A stretch of 64,000 nucleotides of DNA. Source: Lachnospiraceae bacterium (GTDB taxonomy: Bacteria > Bacillota > Clostridia > Lachnospirales > Lachnospiraceae). Positions within the stretch are counted from its first letter, which is position 1. Every line of letters begins with the position of its first letter. The position numbers and the translations under genes were made by a program. Below are positions 35,501-42,982 of the stretch, in pieces. Under the pieces are notes generated by a model. That model did no database searches. It saw only the letters and a list, made by a program, of their open reading frames with translations, and was not told the origin of the DNA. The stretch is taken from the NCBI GenBank assembly GCA_017619615.1, contig JAFZRY010000020.1, forward strand, positions 62,001 to 126,000, read 5' to 3'.

Positions 35501-35974
35501 ATGCTGCATCCTTCTTATTCTGAGCTGATGACCAAGGTCAACGAGGACGCCGGGCATCCCCTGGTGCAGAGCCGCTATACCATCGTGATGAGCACCGCCA
35601 AGCGGGCCCGCCAGCTGGTGGACAAAGGCTACCACGCCCTGCCGGATCACAACCGGAAGCCGCTTTCCATCGCGGTGGAGGAACTGTATGACGGCGACAT
35701 CCGTATTTTGACCGAAGAGGAAGATGCGGAATACAAGGAGCGCTTCGCCTCCAAACTGGCCGAGGAAGCCGCCCGCCGCGCCGCAGAGGAAGCCGCCCGC
35801 CGCGCCGAGGAGGAAGCCATGCGCCTGGCCGACCTGAAAGCCATGAAGAACGAAGAAGACGATGAGGACGACGAAGAGGAAGACGAGGAAGAAGAATACC
35901 TCGATGACGCCGCCCTGGCCGCCGCGGCCGACGCCTTTTTCGCCGACGAAAAAGAGGATAACGGAGAGGTCTGA
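35501..35974 (+). CDS. rpoZ: RNA polymerase omega subunit with long acidic C-terminal tail
   Basis: 157 aa, about twice the usual 70-90. Residues 1-75 are a normal omega core: MLHPSYSELM, SRYTIVMSTAKRARQLV and KPLSIAVEELYDG. Residues 76-115 are an Ala/Glu/Arg-rich segment likely to form a long helix (EEAARRAAEEAARRAEEEAM). Residues 115-135 are almost all Asp/Glu, and a short hydrophobic-acidic end follows (LAAAADAFFADE). Omega stabilises RNA polymerase assembly and, in some phyla, binds ppGpp. The stop codon overlaps the rimO start by one base. Confidence 0.92.
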   Translation: MLHPSYSELMTKVNEDAGHPLVQSRYTIVMSTAKRARQLVDKGYHALPDHNRKPLSIAVEELYDGDIRILTEEEDAEYKERFASKLAEEAARRAAEEAARRAEEEAMRLADLKAMKNEEDDEDDEEEDEEEEYLDDAALAAAADAFFADEKEDNGEV

Positions 35975-37305
35975 TGGCCGCCGTCCATTTTCTGTCCCTG
36001 GGATGTGATAAGAACCTGACGGATTCCGAAGCCATGCTGGGCCTGCTGCAGAAAGCGGGCCACCGCTTCACGGATGATCCGTCGGAGGCCGACGTCATCA
36101 TCGTGAACACCTGCTCCTTCATCGGGGACGCCAAGGAAGAAAGCATCCGCGCCATCCTGGACATGGCCGCGTATAAGGAAAACGGAAAGTGCCGCGCGCT
36201 GATCGCAGCCGGCTGCCTGGCGGAACGGTACCAGGACCAGATCCTGCAGGAACTGCCGGAACTGGACGCCGTGCTGGGGACGGCCTCGTACCCGCACATC
36301 ACCGAGGCGGTGGAAGCGGTCCTGGGAAAAACAGGCGCCGCGCCGTTCGCCTGTTTTGAAGATAAGAACGGGCTGCCGCTCGTGCGGGAACGGATCCTGA
36401 CCACCGGCGGTCATTACGCGTATCTGAAGATCGCAGAAGGCTGCGACAAATTCTGCACTTACTGCGCGATCCCGTTCGTGCGGGGCCGCTACCGCAGTAT
36501 CCCGATGGAGGAACTGCTGCTCCAGGCGCGCGCGCTCGCGGAAAAAGGCGTGCGGGAACTGATCCTGGTGGCGCAGGAGACCACGCTGTACGGGACGGAC
36601 CTGTACGGCCGGAAAGCGCTGCCGGACCTGCTGAAAGCGCTGGAGGAGATCCCCGGCATCGAATGGATCCGCCTGCTGTACGGCTATCCGGAAGAGCTGA
36701 CGGAGGAAATGATCGATACCATCGGCGCGTCCTCCAAAATCTGCCATTACCTCGACCTGCCCATCCAGCACGCCGCGGACACGGTGCTGGCCCGGATGGG
36801 ACGGCACACGGACCGCCGGGAAGTGACGGAACTGATCCGCCGCCTGCGTGAACGCATCCCGGACATCGCCCTGCGGACCACGCTGATCGCGGGCTTCCCG
36901 GGCGAAACGGAAGAAGAGCATCAGGAGAACCTGGCCTTCATCCGGGAGATCGGTTTCGACCGCCTCGGCGTCTTCTGCTATTCCCGCGAAGAGGGCACGG
37001 CCGCGTACAAAATGCCCGACCAGGTCCCGAAACGCACGAAGGAGCGCCGCCGGAAAGAAATCATGCTGGCGCAGCAGGAGATCGCTTTTGAGAAAGCCCG
37101 CGCCATGAAAGGCCGCACGCTGGACGTGATGGTGGAAGGGTATCTGCCGGAAGACGGCGTTTACGCGGGCCGCAGTTACAGGGACGCGCCTGAAGTGGAC
37201 GGCCTGGTGTTTTTCGCGGATGACCGCGACCTGGAAAGCGGCCGCTTCGTCCGGGTGCGCGTCACGGAAGCCCGGGAGTACGACCTCGTGGGGGAAGTCT
37301 TATGA
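35974..37305 (+). CDS. rimO: Ribosomal protein uS12 methylthiotransferase RimO
   Basis: 443 aa radical-SAM methylthiotransferase that modifies an aspartate of ribosomal protein S12. N-terminal cluster cysteines C11 (SLGCDKNLTDSE), C47 (VNTCSFIGDAKEES) and C81 (GCLAERY); radical-SAM cysteines C157, C161, C164 (CDKFCTYC); TRAM domain at the end. The SLGCDKN start separates it from MiaB, which is also encoded in this window. Start codon overlaps the rpoZ stop; its own stop overlaps pgsA (ATGA). Confidence 0.94.
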   Translation: MAAVHFLSLGCDKNLTDSEAMLGLLQKAGHRFTDDPSEADVIIVNTCSFIGDAKEESIRAILDMAAYKENGKCRALIAAGCLAERYQDQILQELPELDAVLGTASYPHITEAVEAVLGKTGAAPFACFEDKNGLPLVRERILTTGGHYAYLKIAEGCDKFCTYCAIPFVRGRYRSIPMEELLLQARALAEKGVRELILVAQETTLYGTDLYGRKALPDLLKALEEIPGIEWIRLLYGYPEELTEEMIDTIGASSKICHYLDLPIQHAADTVLARMGRHTDRREVTELIRRLRERIPDIALRTTLIAGFPGETEEEHQENLAFIREIGFDRLGVFCYSREEGTAAYKMPDQVPKRTKERRRKEIMLAQQEIAFEKARAMKGRTLDVMVEGYLPEDGVYAGRSYRDAPEVDGLVFFADDRDLESGRFVRVRVTEAREYDLVGEVL

Positions 37306-37847
37306 ATACGCCCAACAAACTGACGGTCCTGCGGATGGCCCTGGTGCCGGTGATCGTGGCGGTCCTGTGCCTGGGACGGCCCGGAACGCTGTGGCTGTAC
37401 ATCGCCTGCGCCCTGTTCGTGATCGCTTCGCTGACGGACCTGCTGGACGGCCATCTGGCGCGGAAGAACAACCAGGTCACCAATTTCGGCAAGTTCATGG
37501 ACCCGCTGGCGGACAAACTGCTGGTCTGCTCCGTGCTGATCTGCCTCACCGAATGGGGGCTGGCGCCGGTCTGGGCCGTGATCGTGATCGTGGCCCGGGA
37601 ATTCGCCATCAGCGGCATCCGGCTGATCGCGGCGGAAAAAGGCATCGTCCTGGCCGCCAGCAAGATCGCGAAGATCAAGACCAACGTGCAGGTGTTCTGG
37701 GTCATCTGGCTGATGGCCGCCTGCCCGGACTGGAAGATCAAGACGCCGGTCGCCGTGATCCTGATGGCCGCGGCCGTGCTCCTGACCATCATATCGCTTA
37801 TCGATTACGTCATCAAGAATAAAGACATTTTCAGGGAACAGCAATGA
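37302..37847 (+). CDS. pgsA: CDP-diacylglycerol--glycerol-3-phosphate 3-phosphatidyltransferase
   Basis: 181 aa membrane enzyme of phosphatidylglycerol synthesis. The CDP-alcohol phosphotransferase motif DG-x2-AR-x8-G-x3-D-x3-D is complete, running from DGHLAR through GKFMDPLAD. About five membrane helices surround it. The N-terminus MNTPNKLTVLRM is standard for PgsA. The start lies in the rimO stop codon and the next gene starts in its own stop codon, so the set is tightly coupled. Confidence 0.93.
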   Translation: MNTPNKLTVLRMALVPVIVAVLCLGRPGTLWLYIACALFVIASLTDLLDGHLARKNNQVTNFGKFMDPLADKLLVCSVLICLTEWGLAPVWAVIVIVAREFAISGIRLIAAEKGIVLAASKIAKIKTNVQVFWVIWLMAACPDWKIKTPVAVILMAAAVLLTIISLIDYVIKNKDIFREQQ

Positions 37848-38191
37848 TCTGGCTGAAGGAACTGTACTGGGGAGAAAAGGCGCGTGAAAAAGGCAAAAAG
37901 CTGGTGCACGCGGCGGAAAGCGGGAAGAAGGGCAAATTCGATTCCTTCTACCTTATCACGCTCTCCGGCTACCCGGACGGCCAGCTGGACCTGTTCAAGT
38001 TTTCGGACTTAAAGAGCAGACTGTTCAAGCCGGAGGAAATGGTCGTCCTCGGGCTGGCGGGCGACCGCGCGGAAGCGCTCGGCCTGCTGGAACAGATGGC
38101 GAATGACTGCCTGAAAGCGGGCGGCGGCGTCGCGCTGAAAGCGTATTTCGCCGCGCAGCCCGTCACCGCGTGGAGGGGGGTGAGCGTATAG
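37844..38191 (+). CDS. Hypothetical protein between pgsA and ytfI
   Basis: 115 aa, no family recognised. The start overlaps the pgsA stop (ATGA). The protein has a basic N-terminus (KELYWGEKAREKGKKL), a central segment FDSFYLITLSGYPDGQLDLF and a C-terminal part EEMVVLGLAGDRAEALGLLEQMA. No membrane segment or signal peptide. Codon use and GC are like the neighbours, and its end overlaps the next gene, so it is a real coding sequence. Confidence 0.7.
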   Translation: MIWLKELYWGEKAREKGKKLVHAAESGKKGKFDSFYLITLSGYPDGQLDLFKFSDLKSRLFKPEEMVVLGLAGDRAEALGLLEQMANDCLKAGGGVALKAYFAAQPVTAWRGVSV

Positions 38192-39267
38192 GTACCGTAC
38201 TCACCATCCTGCTGGGGATCCTGAAATGGCTGGGCATCCTCCTCGGCGGCCTGCTCGCCCTGGTCCTGCTGATCGTGCTCCTGATCTGCCTGGTGCCCAT
38301 CCGCTATCAGATCAAAGCCCGCGTCTCGGAAGGCGTCAAAGCCAAAGGCGACATCACCTGGCTGCTGCATCTGATCCACGTGACGCTGGCGGCCATCAAC
38401 GCGCAGATCCTGTGCAAGATCAAGGCCCTGGGCATCTGCCTGAAAAAACTGCATCTCGGGAAGTGGGGCGAAGAGGAAAAAGAGGAGACCGGAAGCGGTC
38501 TCGAAGACTCCGAGAGATCCGAAAAAGCCGAAACTGATAAAGAAGCAGAGAAACAGGCCGAGAAGAAAGACGACAAAAAGGACGGCGGAGAAGAGGAAGC
38601 AGAGGACGCCGGTTCCGGCGAAGAGGAAAAAGCTTCCTCCCGGAAGAAAGACAAATACGAAGCCCTGTTCAAGGCCCTCGACGAGCGGGAAAAGAAAAAA
38701 GAAGAAGCCCGCGCGAAGGCGCAGAACGGGGAAGAGGAAGCGGCTTCTTCGGACGATCCTTCGAGGAAAACGTCCGAAAAACTGCAGGAACTCATCGACA
38801 AAGTCTCCGCCTTCTGGGACGACGAAAAGAACCGGGACGCGGTGGCCCTCATCGAGCGCCAGCTCCTGCGCCTGGGAAAGCACGTCGTGCCGACGCACTT
38901 CCTGCTGGAAGGTGAGATCGGCCTGAAAGATCCTGGGGCCACCGGCCGGCTGATCGGGAAGATCTACCGCTTTTACCCGTTGTACGGCAGCCATATCCGG
39001 GTGGACGGCGTGTTCGACCGCCAGACGGTCAACCTGTATACGGAACTGAAAGGCCGGCTGCGGCTGGGGATCTTCGTGGAGATCGCGCTGCGCCTGCTGC
39101 TCAACAAGCGCTGCCGGACCTGGCTGAAGCAGCTGCTGCATAAGGACAAACCGGCTAAAAGCGGAGAAACGCCGGAAGAGAACACCGGAGAAACACCGGA
39201 GAAGAAACCGGAAGAAAAACCGGGAAAGAAAACGAAAAAGAAACCGAACAAGAAAAGCGGGAGGTAA
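38170..39267 (+). CDS. ytfI: DUF2953 (YtfI-like) membrane protein
   Basis: Up to 365 aa. One strong N-terminal membrane helix (WLGILLGGLLALVLLIVLLI), a long Lys/Glu-rich insert at about residues 95-205, and a C-terminal DUF2953 region (LLRLGKHVVPTHFLLEGEIG, then YGSHIRVDGVFDRQTVNLYTEL). The adjoining ytfJ homologue supports the identification: ytfI-ytfJ is a conserved pair in spore-forming Firmicutes. The start is uncertain. The only standard in-frame start is GTG at 38170 without a ribosome-binding site, while GGAGGGGGG (38172-38180) is well placed for an ATA at 38188. Confidence 0.75.
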   Translation: MEGGERIGTVLTILLGILKWLGILLGGLLALVLLIVLLICLVPIRYQIKARVSEGVKAKGDITWLLHLIHVTLAAINAQILCKIKALGICLKKLHLGKWGEEEKEETGSGLEDSERSEKAETDKEAEKQAEKKDDKKDGGEEEAEDAGSGEEEKASSRKKDKYEALFKALDEREKKKEEARAKAQNGEEEAASSDDPSRKTSEKLQELIDKVSAFWDDEKNRDAVALIERQLLRLGKHVVPTHFLLEGEIGLKDPGATGRLIGKIYRFYPLYGSHIRVDGVFDRQTVNLYTELKGRLRLGIFVEIALRLLLNKRCRTWLKQLLHKDKPAKSGETPEENTGETPEKKPEEKPGKKTKKKPNKKSGR

Positions 39268-39272
39268 TAACG

Positions 39273-39683
39273 ATGGCGGAAGCAAAAAACAAATTCAGCG
39301 CGACCATGGAATCCATGTTCGAGAGCATGAAAGGCCTGATCAGCTCCAAGACGGTGGTCGGAGAGCCGGTCATCATCAATGAGGATACCTTCATCCTGCC
39401 GCTGATGGACGTTTCGGTGGGCGTCGGCGCCGGCGCGAACGTGAGCGAGAACTCCGGCCGGAATCTGGGCGGCGGCGGCCTGGGCGCCAAATTCTCGCCC
39501 AGCGCGGTGCTGGTGGTGCAGGACGGCAACGCCCGCATCATCAATATCCAGGAGCAGGACAAGCTGGTCCACCTGATCGAGTCGGCCCCGGACACCGTAA
39601 ACCGCGTGCTGTCCGCGTTCCACAAGAAGAACAAGAAGGTCGACGCGGCGGTGGAAAGCGCGTTTGACGACCTGGAGATCTGA
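39273..39683 (+). CDS. ytfJ: YtfJ/GerW-family sporulation-associated protein
   Basis: 136 aa, full length. In Bacillus, YtfJ (GerW) is needed for spore germination with some nutrients. The family core is visible: GEPVIINEDTFILPLMDVSV, the glycine-rich GRNLGGGGLGAKFSPSAVLV, and a C-terminal amphipathic helix. It follows the DUF2953 gene by five bases. No other spore gene is in the window, so this is only indirect evidence that the organism forms spores; homologues also occur in non-sporulating Clostridia. Confidence 0.88.
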   Translation: MAEAKNKFSATMESMFESMKGLISSKTVVGEPVIINEDTFILPLMDVSVGVGAGANVSENSGRNLGGGGLGAKFSPSAVLVVQDGNARIINIQEQDKLVHLIESAPDTVNRVLSAFHKKNKKVDAAVESAFDDLEI

Positions 39684-39721
39684 TTTTTGCGGAAATTTCG
39701 TGATTTTTTGAAAATTGCCTC

Positions 39722-39750
39722 TTGCTTTTTTCCGGAGGCTTTGCTATAGT
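39722..39750 (+). promoter_or_regulatory. Promoter of rpmB
   Basis: TTGCTT (39722-39727), 17-nt spacer, TATAGT (39745-39750), about 50 nt before the rpmB start. Confidence 0.55.
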
Positions 39751-39800
39751 ATCGCTGTTGCGGCTTTGGCCGTTTCAGATAATAGTAAGGAGGTGCTGTC

Positions 39801-39986
39801 ATGGCGAAATGTGCTGTTTGCGGAAAGGGCGTGCATTTTGGAAACAATGTGAGCCATTCTCATAGACGTTCCAATCATATCTGGAAGCCCAATGTGAAGT
39901 CTGTTCGCGTGAAAGTCGGTGAGGGAACGCAAAAGATGTATGTTTGCACTTCCTGCCTGAGATCCGGCAAAGTGGAAAGAGCCTGA
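39801..39986 (+). CDS. rpmB: Large ribosomal subunit protein bL28, zinc-ribbon form
   Basis: 61 aa. MAKCAVCGKGVHFGNNVSHSHRRSN is the family N-terminus. Two CxxC pairs (CAVC and CTSC) mark the zinc-binding (C+) form of bL28, as opposed to the zinc-free paralogue induced by zinc starvation in some bacteria. AAGGAGG lies upstream of the ATG. Monocistronic: it has its own promoter and a strong terminator. Confidence 0.96.
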   Translation: MAKCAVCGKGVHFGNNVSHSHRRSNHIWKPNVKSVRVKVGEGTQKMYVCTSCLRSGKVERA

Positions 39987-40007
39987 TCCCTGTTTCTGCG
40001 GAATCGA

Positions 40008-40052
40008 CAAAGCCCCGGTAGTCCCGGAATAGAGACGGCCGGGGCTTTTCTG
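40008..40052 (+). terminator. Terminator of rpmB
   Basis: AAGCCCCGG (40010-40018) pairs with CCGGGGCTT (40039-40047) around a loop that can itself fold; TTTTC follows. Confidence 0.75.
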
Positions 40053-40092
40053 TGAGATTTTTATCGTTTTTCCTGCGTAAATTTCTCAACAT

Positions 40093-40126
40093 GACGGTTG
40101 ATTTTTTCACCGTCCCTCTGTAGAAT
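40093..40126 (+). promoter_or_regulatory. Promoter of the TetR-type gene with an overlapping dyad
   Basis: TTGATT (40098-40103), 17-nt spacer, TAGAAT (40121-40126). A perfect inverted repeat GACGGT-N10-ACCGTC (40093-40114) spans the -35, a suitable position for a repressor such as the TetR-type protein encoded directly downstream. Confidence 0.6.
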
Positions 40127-40206
40127 AGAAACCACTGAAACCGACCGGGCGGAAGGACCGGGAAGGAATGATGCTGTCAGTTTGCACTACGAAAGGCTGA
40201 AACACC

Positions 40207-40758
40207 ATGAGAAAACAAAGCAAGAGAGTCGCCGTCACGAAAGAAGCCATTGAATCCGCTTACTTTGAAGTACTGACCAGTAACCCCGAAAAGAAAGTCA
40301 CGGTGAAGGAGATCTGCGAAAAGGCGCAGGTGAACCGCACCACGTTCTATAAGTATTACCAGGACGCGGACCAGCTGGGCGAGGTCGTCCGCGCCGGCAT
40401 GAACGAGTATCTGGAAAAACTGATGCAGGAAACGATCCCGGAGGACCGTTCCGACCTCTACGAACTGGTTTCCCGCCTCATCACTGCGATCTACCGCGAC
40501 AAGAAGGTCCGCAGCATGTTCATGCTGGAGCGCAGCATGAACAAGCATGAAGATTTCTTCGAGATGCTCTGGAAATACTATTACGCCCCGAAATTCGGCG
40601 CCACCATGAACGAAGAGACCTGGATCCGCGTGACCTACTGCAACAGTGCGGTGATCGGGCTCGTGGAAGCGTGGATCAATGACGGCATGAAAATCTCCCC
40701 GGAGAAGATCGCCAACAGCGTGATCGCCTTTGATAAGAGCATCCGCGGGCTGAAATAA
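40207..40758 (+). CDS. TetR/AcrR-family transcriptional regulator
   Basis: 183 aa. The DNA-binding helices are in the first 60 residues (VTVKEICEKAQVNRTTFYKYY); the rest is a helical ligand-binding domain with a C-terminal part resembling TetR_C family members of Firmicutes (NSAVIGLVEAWINDGMK). The ligand and targets are unknown; no efflux pump adjoins it, and the downstream yloU gene has its own promoter. A dyad over its own promoter suggests autoregulation. Confidence 0.85.
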   Translation: MRKQSKRVAVTKEAIESAYFEVLTSNPEKKVTVKEICEKAQVNRTTFYKYYQDADQLGEVVRAGMNEYLEKLMQETIPEDRSDLYELVSRLITAIYRDKKVRSMFMLERSMNKHEDFFEMLWKYYYAPKFGATMNEETWIRVTYCNSAVIGLVEAWINDGMKISPEKIANSVIAFDKSIRGLK

Positions 40759-40759
40759 C

Positions 40760-40788
40760 TTGCATTTTTACGGCAAAATGAGTATAAT
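40760..40788 (+). promoter_or_regulatory. Promoter of yloU-yloV-recG
   Basis: TTGCAT (40760-40765), 17-nt spacer, perfect TATAAT (40783-40788), about 38 nt before the yloU start. Confidence 0.75.
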
Positions 40789-40826
40789 TATTCCTTGATT
40801 TGCATTTATGTGAAAGGAGACTGCTC

Positions 40827-41183
40827 ATGAAAGCAAATATCAAGACAGAAAAAGGCGAAGTGATCATCGATACCGAAGTGATCGCGAAATATGCCGGCGC
40901 CGTCGCGGTGGAATGCTTCGGCGTGGTAGGCATGGCCGCCATGAACATGAAGGACGGCATCGCCCAGCTGCTGAAGAAGGAAAACCTGGCACAGGGCATC
41001 AGCGTCCAGGTGAACGAGGGCAAGCTCCTGCTGGAGTTCCACGTCATCGTGGCCTACGGCGTCAGCATCGCGGCCGTCTCGGACAACCTGGTCGAAAACG
41101 TGAAGTACAAAGTGGAAGCCTTTACCGGGATCCCGGTGGAAAAGGTGAATGTTTTTGTGGAAGGCGTTCGCCTGATCGATTAA
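40827..41183 (+). CDS. yloU: Asp23/Gls24 family protein YloU
   Basis: 118 aa starting MKANIKTEKGEV with AAAGGAG upstream. Asp23/Gls24 proteins are small, abundant envelope-stress-related proteins. The core VIAKYAGAVAVECFGVVGMA and the closing VNVFVEGVR match the YloU branch. It directly precedes the DAK-family gene, the conserved yloU-yloV pair of Firmicutes. Confidence 0.9.
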   Translation: MKANIKTEKGEVIIDTEVIAKYAGAVAVECFGVVGMAAMNMKDGIAQLLKKENLAQGISVQVNEGKLLLEFHVIVAYGVSIAAVSDNLVENVKYKVEAFTGIPVEKVNVFVEGVRLID

Positions 41184-41202
41184 TACCTGGAGGAGTACGG
41201 GT

Positions 41203-42906
41203 GTGGCTACCTATCAACTGAATGCTTCCCGTCTGATGAGCCTGTTCCTGTCCGGAGCGGCTACGCTGGAAGCCAACAAGAGCTGGATCAATGATTTGAA
41301 CGTGTTCCCGGTGCCGGACGGCGATACGGGGACGAATATGACCATGACGGTTTCTTCCGCGGTGAAGGAACTGGGCAAACTGAGCGACCCGGACCTGCAG
41401 GCCGTGGCGAAGGCGATCTCCTTCGGCTCCCTGCGCGGCGCGCGCGGCAACAGCGGCGTGATCCTGTCCCAGCTGTTCCGCGGTTTCTGCAAAGTGGTGC
41501 AGGAACAGTCCTTCCTGGACGTCAACAACATCTCCGAAGCCGTGAACAAGGCCGTGGAGACCGCGTACAAGGCGGTCATGAAGCCCAAGGAGGGCACCAT
41601 CCTGACCGTGGCCCGCGGCATGGCGGACTACTGGACGGAGCACGCGCCGGAAGAGACCGACCTGGAAATGCTGCTCGCCAATACCGTGAAGCACGGCGAA
41701 GAAGTGCTGGCCCAGACGCCGGAACTGCTGCCCGTGCTGAAGGAAGCCGGCGTGGTGGACTCCGGCGGCCAGGGCCTGGTCGTATTCCTGAAAGGCGCGT
41801 ATTCCTGCCTGATGGGCCAGGAGATCGCGGCGGCGGCTCCGGCCGGCGTGGCGTCCGACGGCACCATGAGCCACGAGGAAGTGATCGTCAACAACGAGAA
41901 CCTCGGCGAGATCACCTTCGGCTACTGCACGGAGTTCCTCATCAACCTGACCAGACCCATGACCGAAGAGGAAGAAAGCAGCTTCCGGGGCTACCTGGAA
42001 AGCCTGGGCGATTCCATCGTCATGGTGGCGGATGAGGAGATCTGCAAGGTCCACGTCCATACGAACGATCCCGGCCTGGCCATCCAGAAGGCGCTGACCT
42101 TCGGCGGCCTGACCAACATGAAGATCGACAACATGCGCTTCGAGCATGAGGAAAAGCTGATCCGCGACGCTTCCCGCATCGCGGCCGCGGCCAAGGCGGA
42201 CGTCAAGAAGGCCGAGGCGCAGGAAATCAGCGAAGAAAACTGGAAGGAAGTCGGCTTTGTGGTCACCGCCGCCGGCAAGGGCCTGGAAGAGATCTTCAAG
42301 AGCCTGGGCACGGACGTGGTAGTGGAAGGCGGCCAGACCATGAATCCCAGCACGGAGGACCTGCTGGAGGCCATCGGCAAAGTGCCGGCCCATACCGTGT
42401 TCGTCTTCCCGAACAACAAAAACATCGTCCTCGCGGCACAGCAGGCCCGGGAACTGACCACGGACAAGCGCGTGATCGTGATCCCGACGGCCACGATCCC
42501 CGAAGGCATCAGCTGCCTGGTGAGCTACGACCAGACCGCCTCGCCCGAAGAGAACGAACAGCAGATGCTGGAAGTCCGCCAGACCGTCCGCAGCGGCGAA
42601 ATGACCTACTCCGTGCGCGCCACGACCATCGGCGGCAAGAAGATCCGCAAGGGCGACGTGATGGGCCTGGGCGGCCCGGACGGCCTCTACGCGGTGGGCC
42701 GCAAGCTGCACGACGTGACGCTGGAAACGGTGGAAGCCATGATGCATGAGGACGCCAGCGTGATCTCGATCTATTCCGGCGCGGACGTCTCCGACGTGGA
42801 CGCCGGCAAGCTGGCCGACGCCCTGACCCGCCAGTACACGGGCTGCGACGTGGAACTCTACCGCGGCGACCAGCCGATCTACTACTACATCATTTCGGTG
42901 GAGTAA
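41203..42906 (+). CDS. yloV: DAK-domain kinase YloV (FakA-like)
   Basis: 567 aa with a GTG start; GGAGGAG is upstream. The N-terminal DhaL-type ATP-binding domain carries FPVPDGDTGTNM at about residues 30-41 and RGARGNSGVILSQ at about 78-90. A middle domain and a C-terminal DegV-like/EDD-fold region follow (TIPEGISCLVSYD). In Staphylococcus the homologue FakA phosphorylates fatty acids bound by FakB carrier proteins. No fakB gene adjoins it here. In Bacillus the homologue also lies upstream of recG. Confidence 0.88.
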   Translation: MATYQLNASRLMSLFLSGAATLEANKSWINDLNVFPVPDGDTGTNMTMTVSSAVKELGKLSDPDLQAVAKAISFGSLRGARGNSGVILSQLFRGFCKVVQEQSFLDVNNISEAVNKAVETAYKAVMKPKEGTILTVARGMADYWTEHAPEETDLEMLLANTVKHGEEVLAQTPELLPVLKEAGVVDSGGQGLVVFLKGAYSCLMGQEIAAAAPAGVASDGTMSHEEVIVNNENLGEITFGYCTEFLINLTRPMTEEEESSFRGYLESLGDSIVMVADEEICKVHVHTNDPGLAIQKALTFGGLTNMKIDNMRFEHEEKLIRDASRIAAAAKADVKKAEAQEISEENWKEVGFVVTAAGKGLEEIFKSLGTDVVVEGGQTMNPSTEDLLEAIGKVPAHTVFVFPNNKNIVLAAQQARELTTDKRVIVIPTATIPEGISCLVSYDQTASPEENEQQMLEVRQTVRSGEMTYSVRATTIGGKKIRKGDVMGLGGPDGLYAVGRKLHDVTLETVEAMMHEDASVISIYSGADVSDVDAGKLADALTRQYTGCDVELYRGDQPIYYYIISVE

Positions 42907-42930
42907 CACCGGAACCCATAGACAGAGGAC

Positions 42931-42966
42931 AATACGGACAAGGGGGAGCCTTTGTCCGTATTTTGC
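42931..42966 (+). terminator. Hairpin between yloV and recG
   Basis: AATACGGACAA (42931-42941) pairs with TTGTCCGTATT (42952-42962) around a ten-base loop, followed by TTG. The stem is strong but the tail is short, so readthrough into recG is likely. Confidence 0.55.
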
Positions 42967-42982
42967 AAAAAAGGAGAGGCGC

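Noticed and set aside
39273..39683. Taking ytfJ as proof of spore formation
   Set aside because: A single YtfJ/GerW homologue is also found in non-sporulating Clostridia, and no other sporulation gene is in the window.
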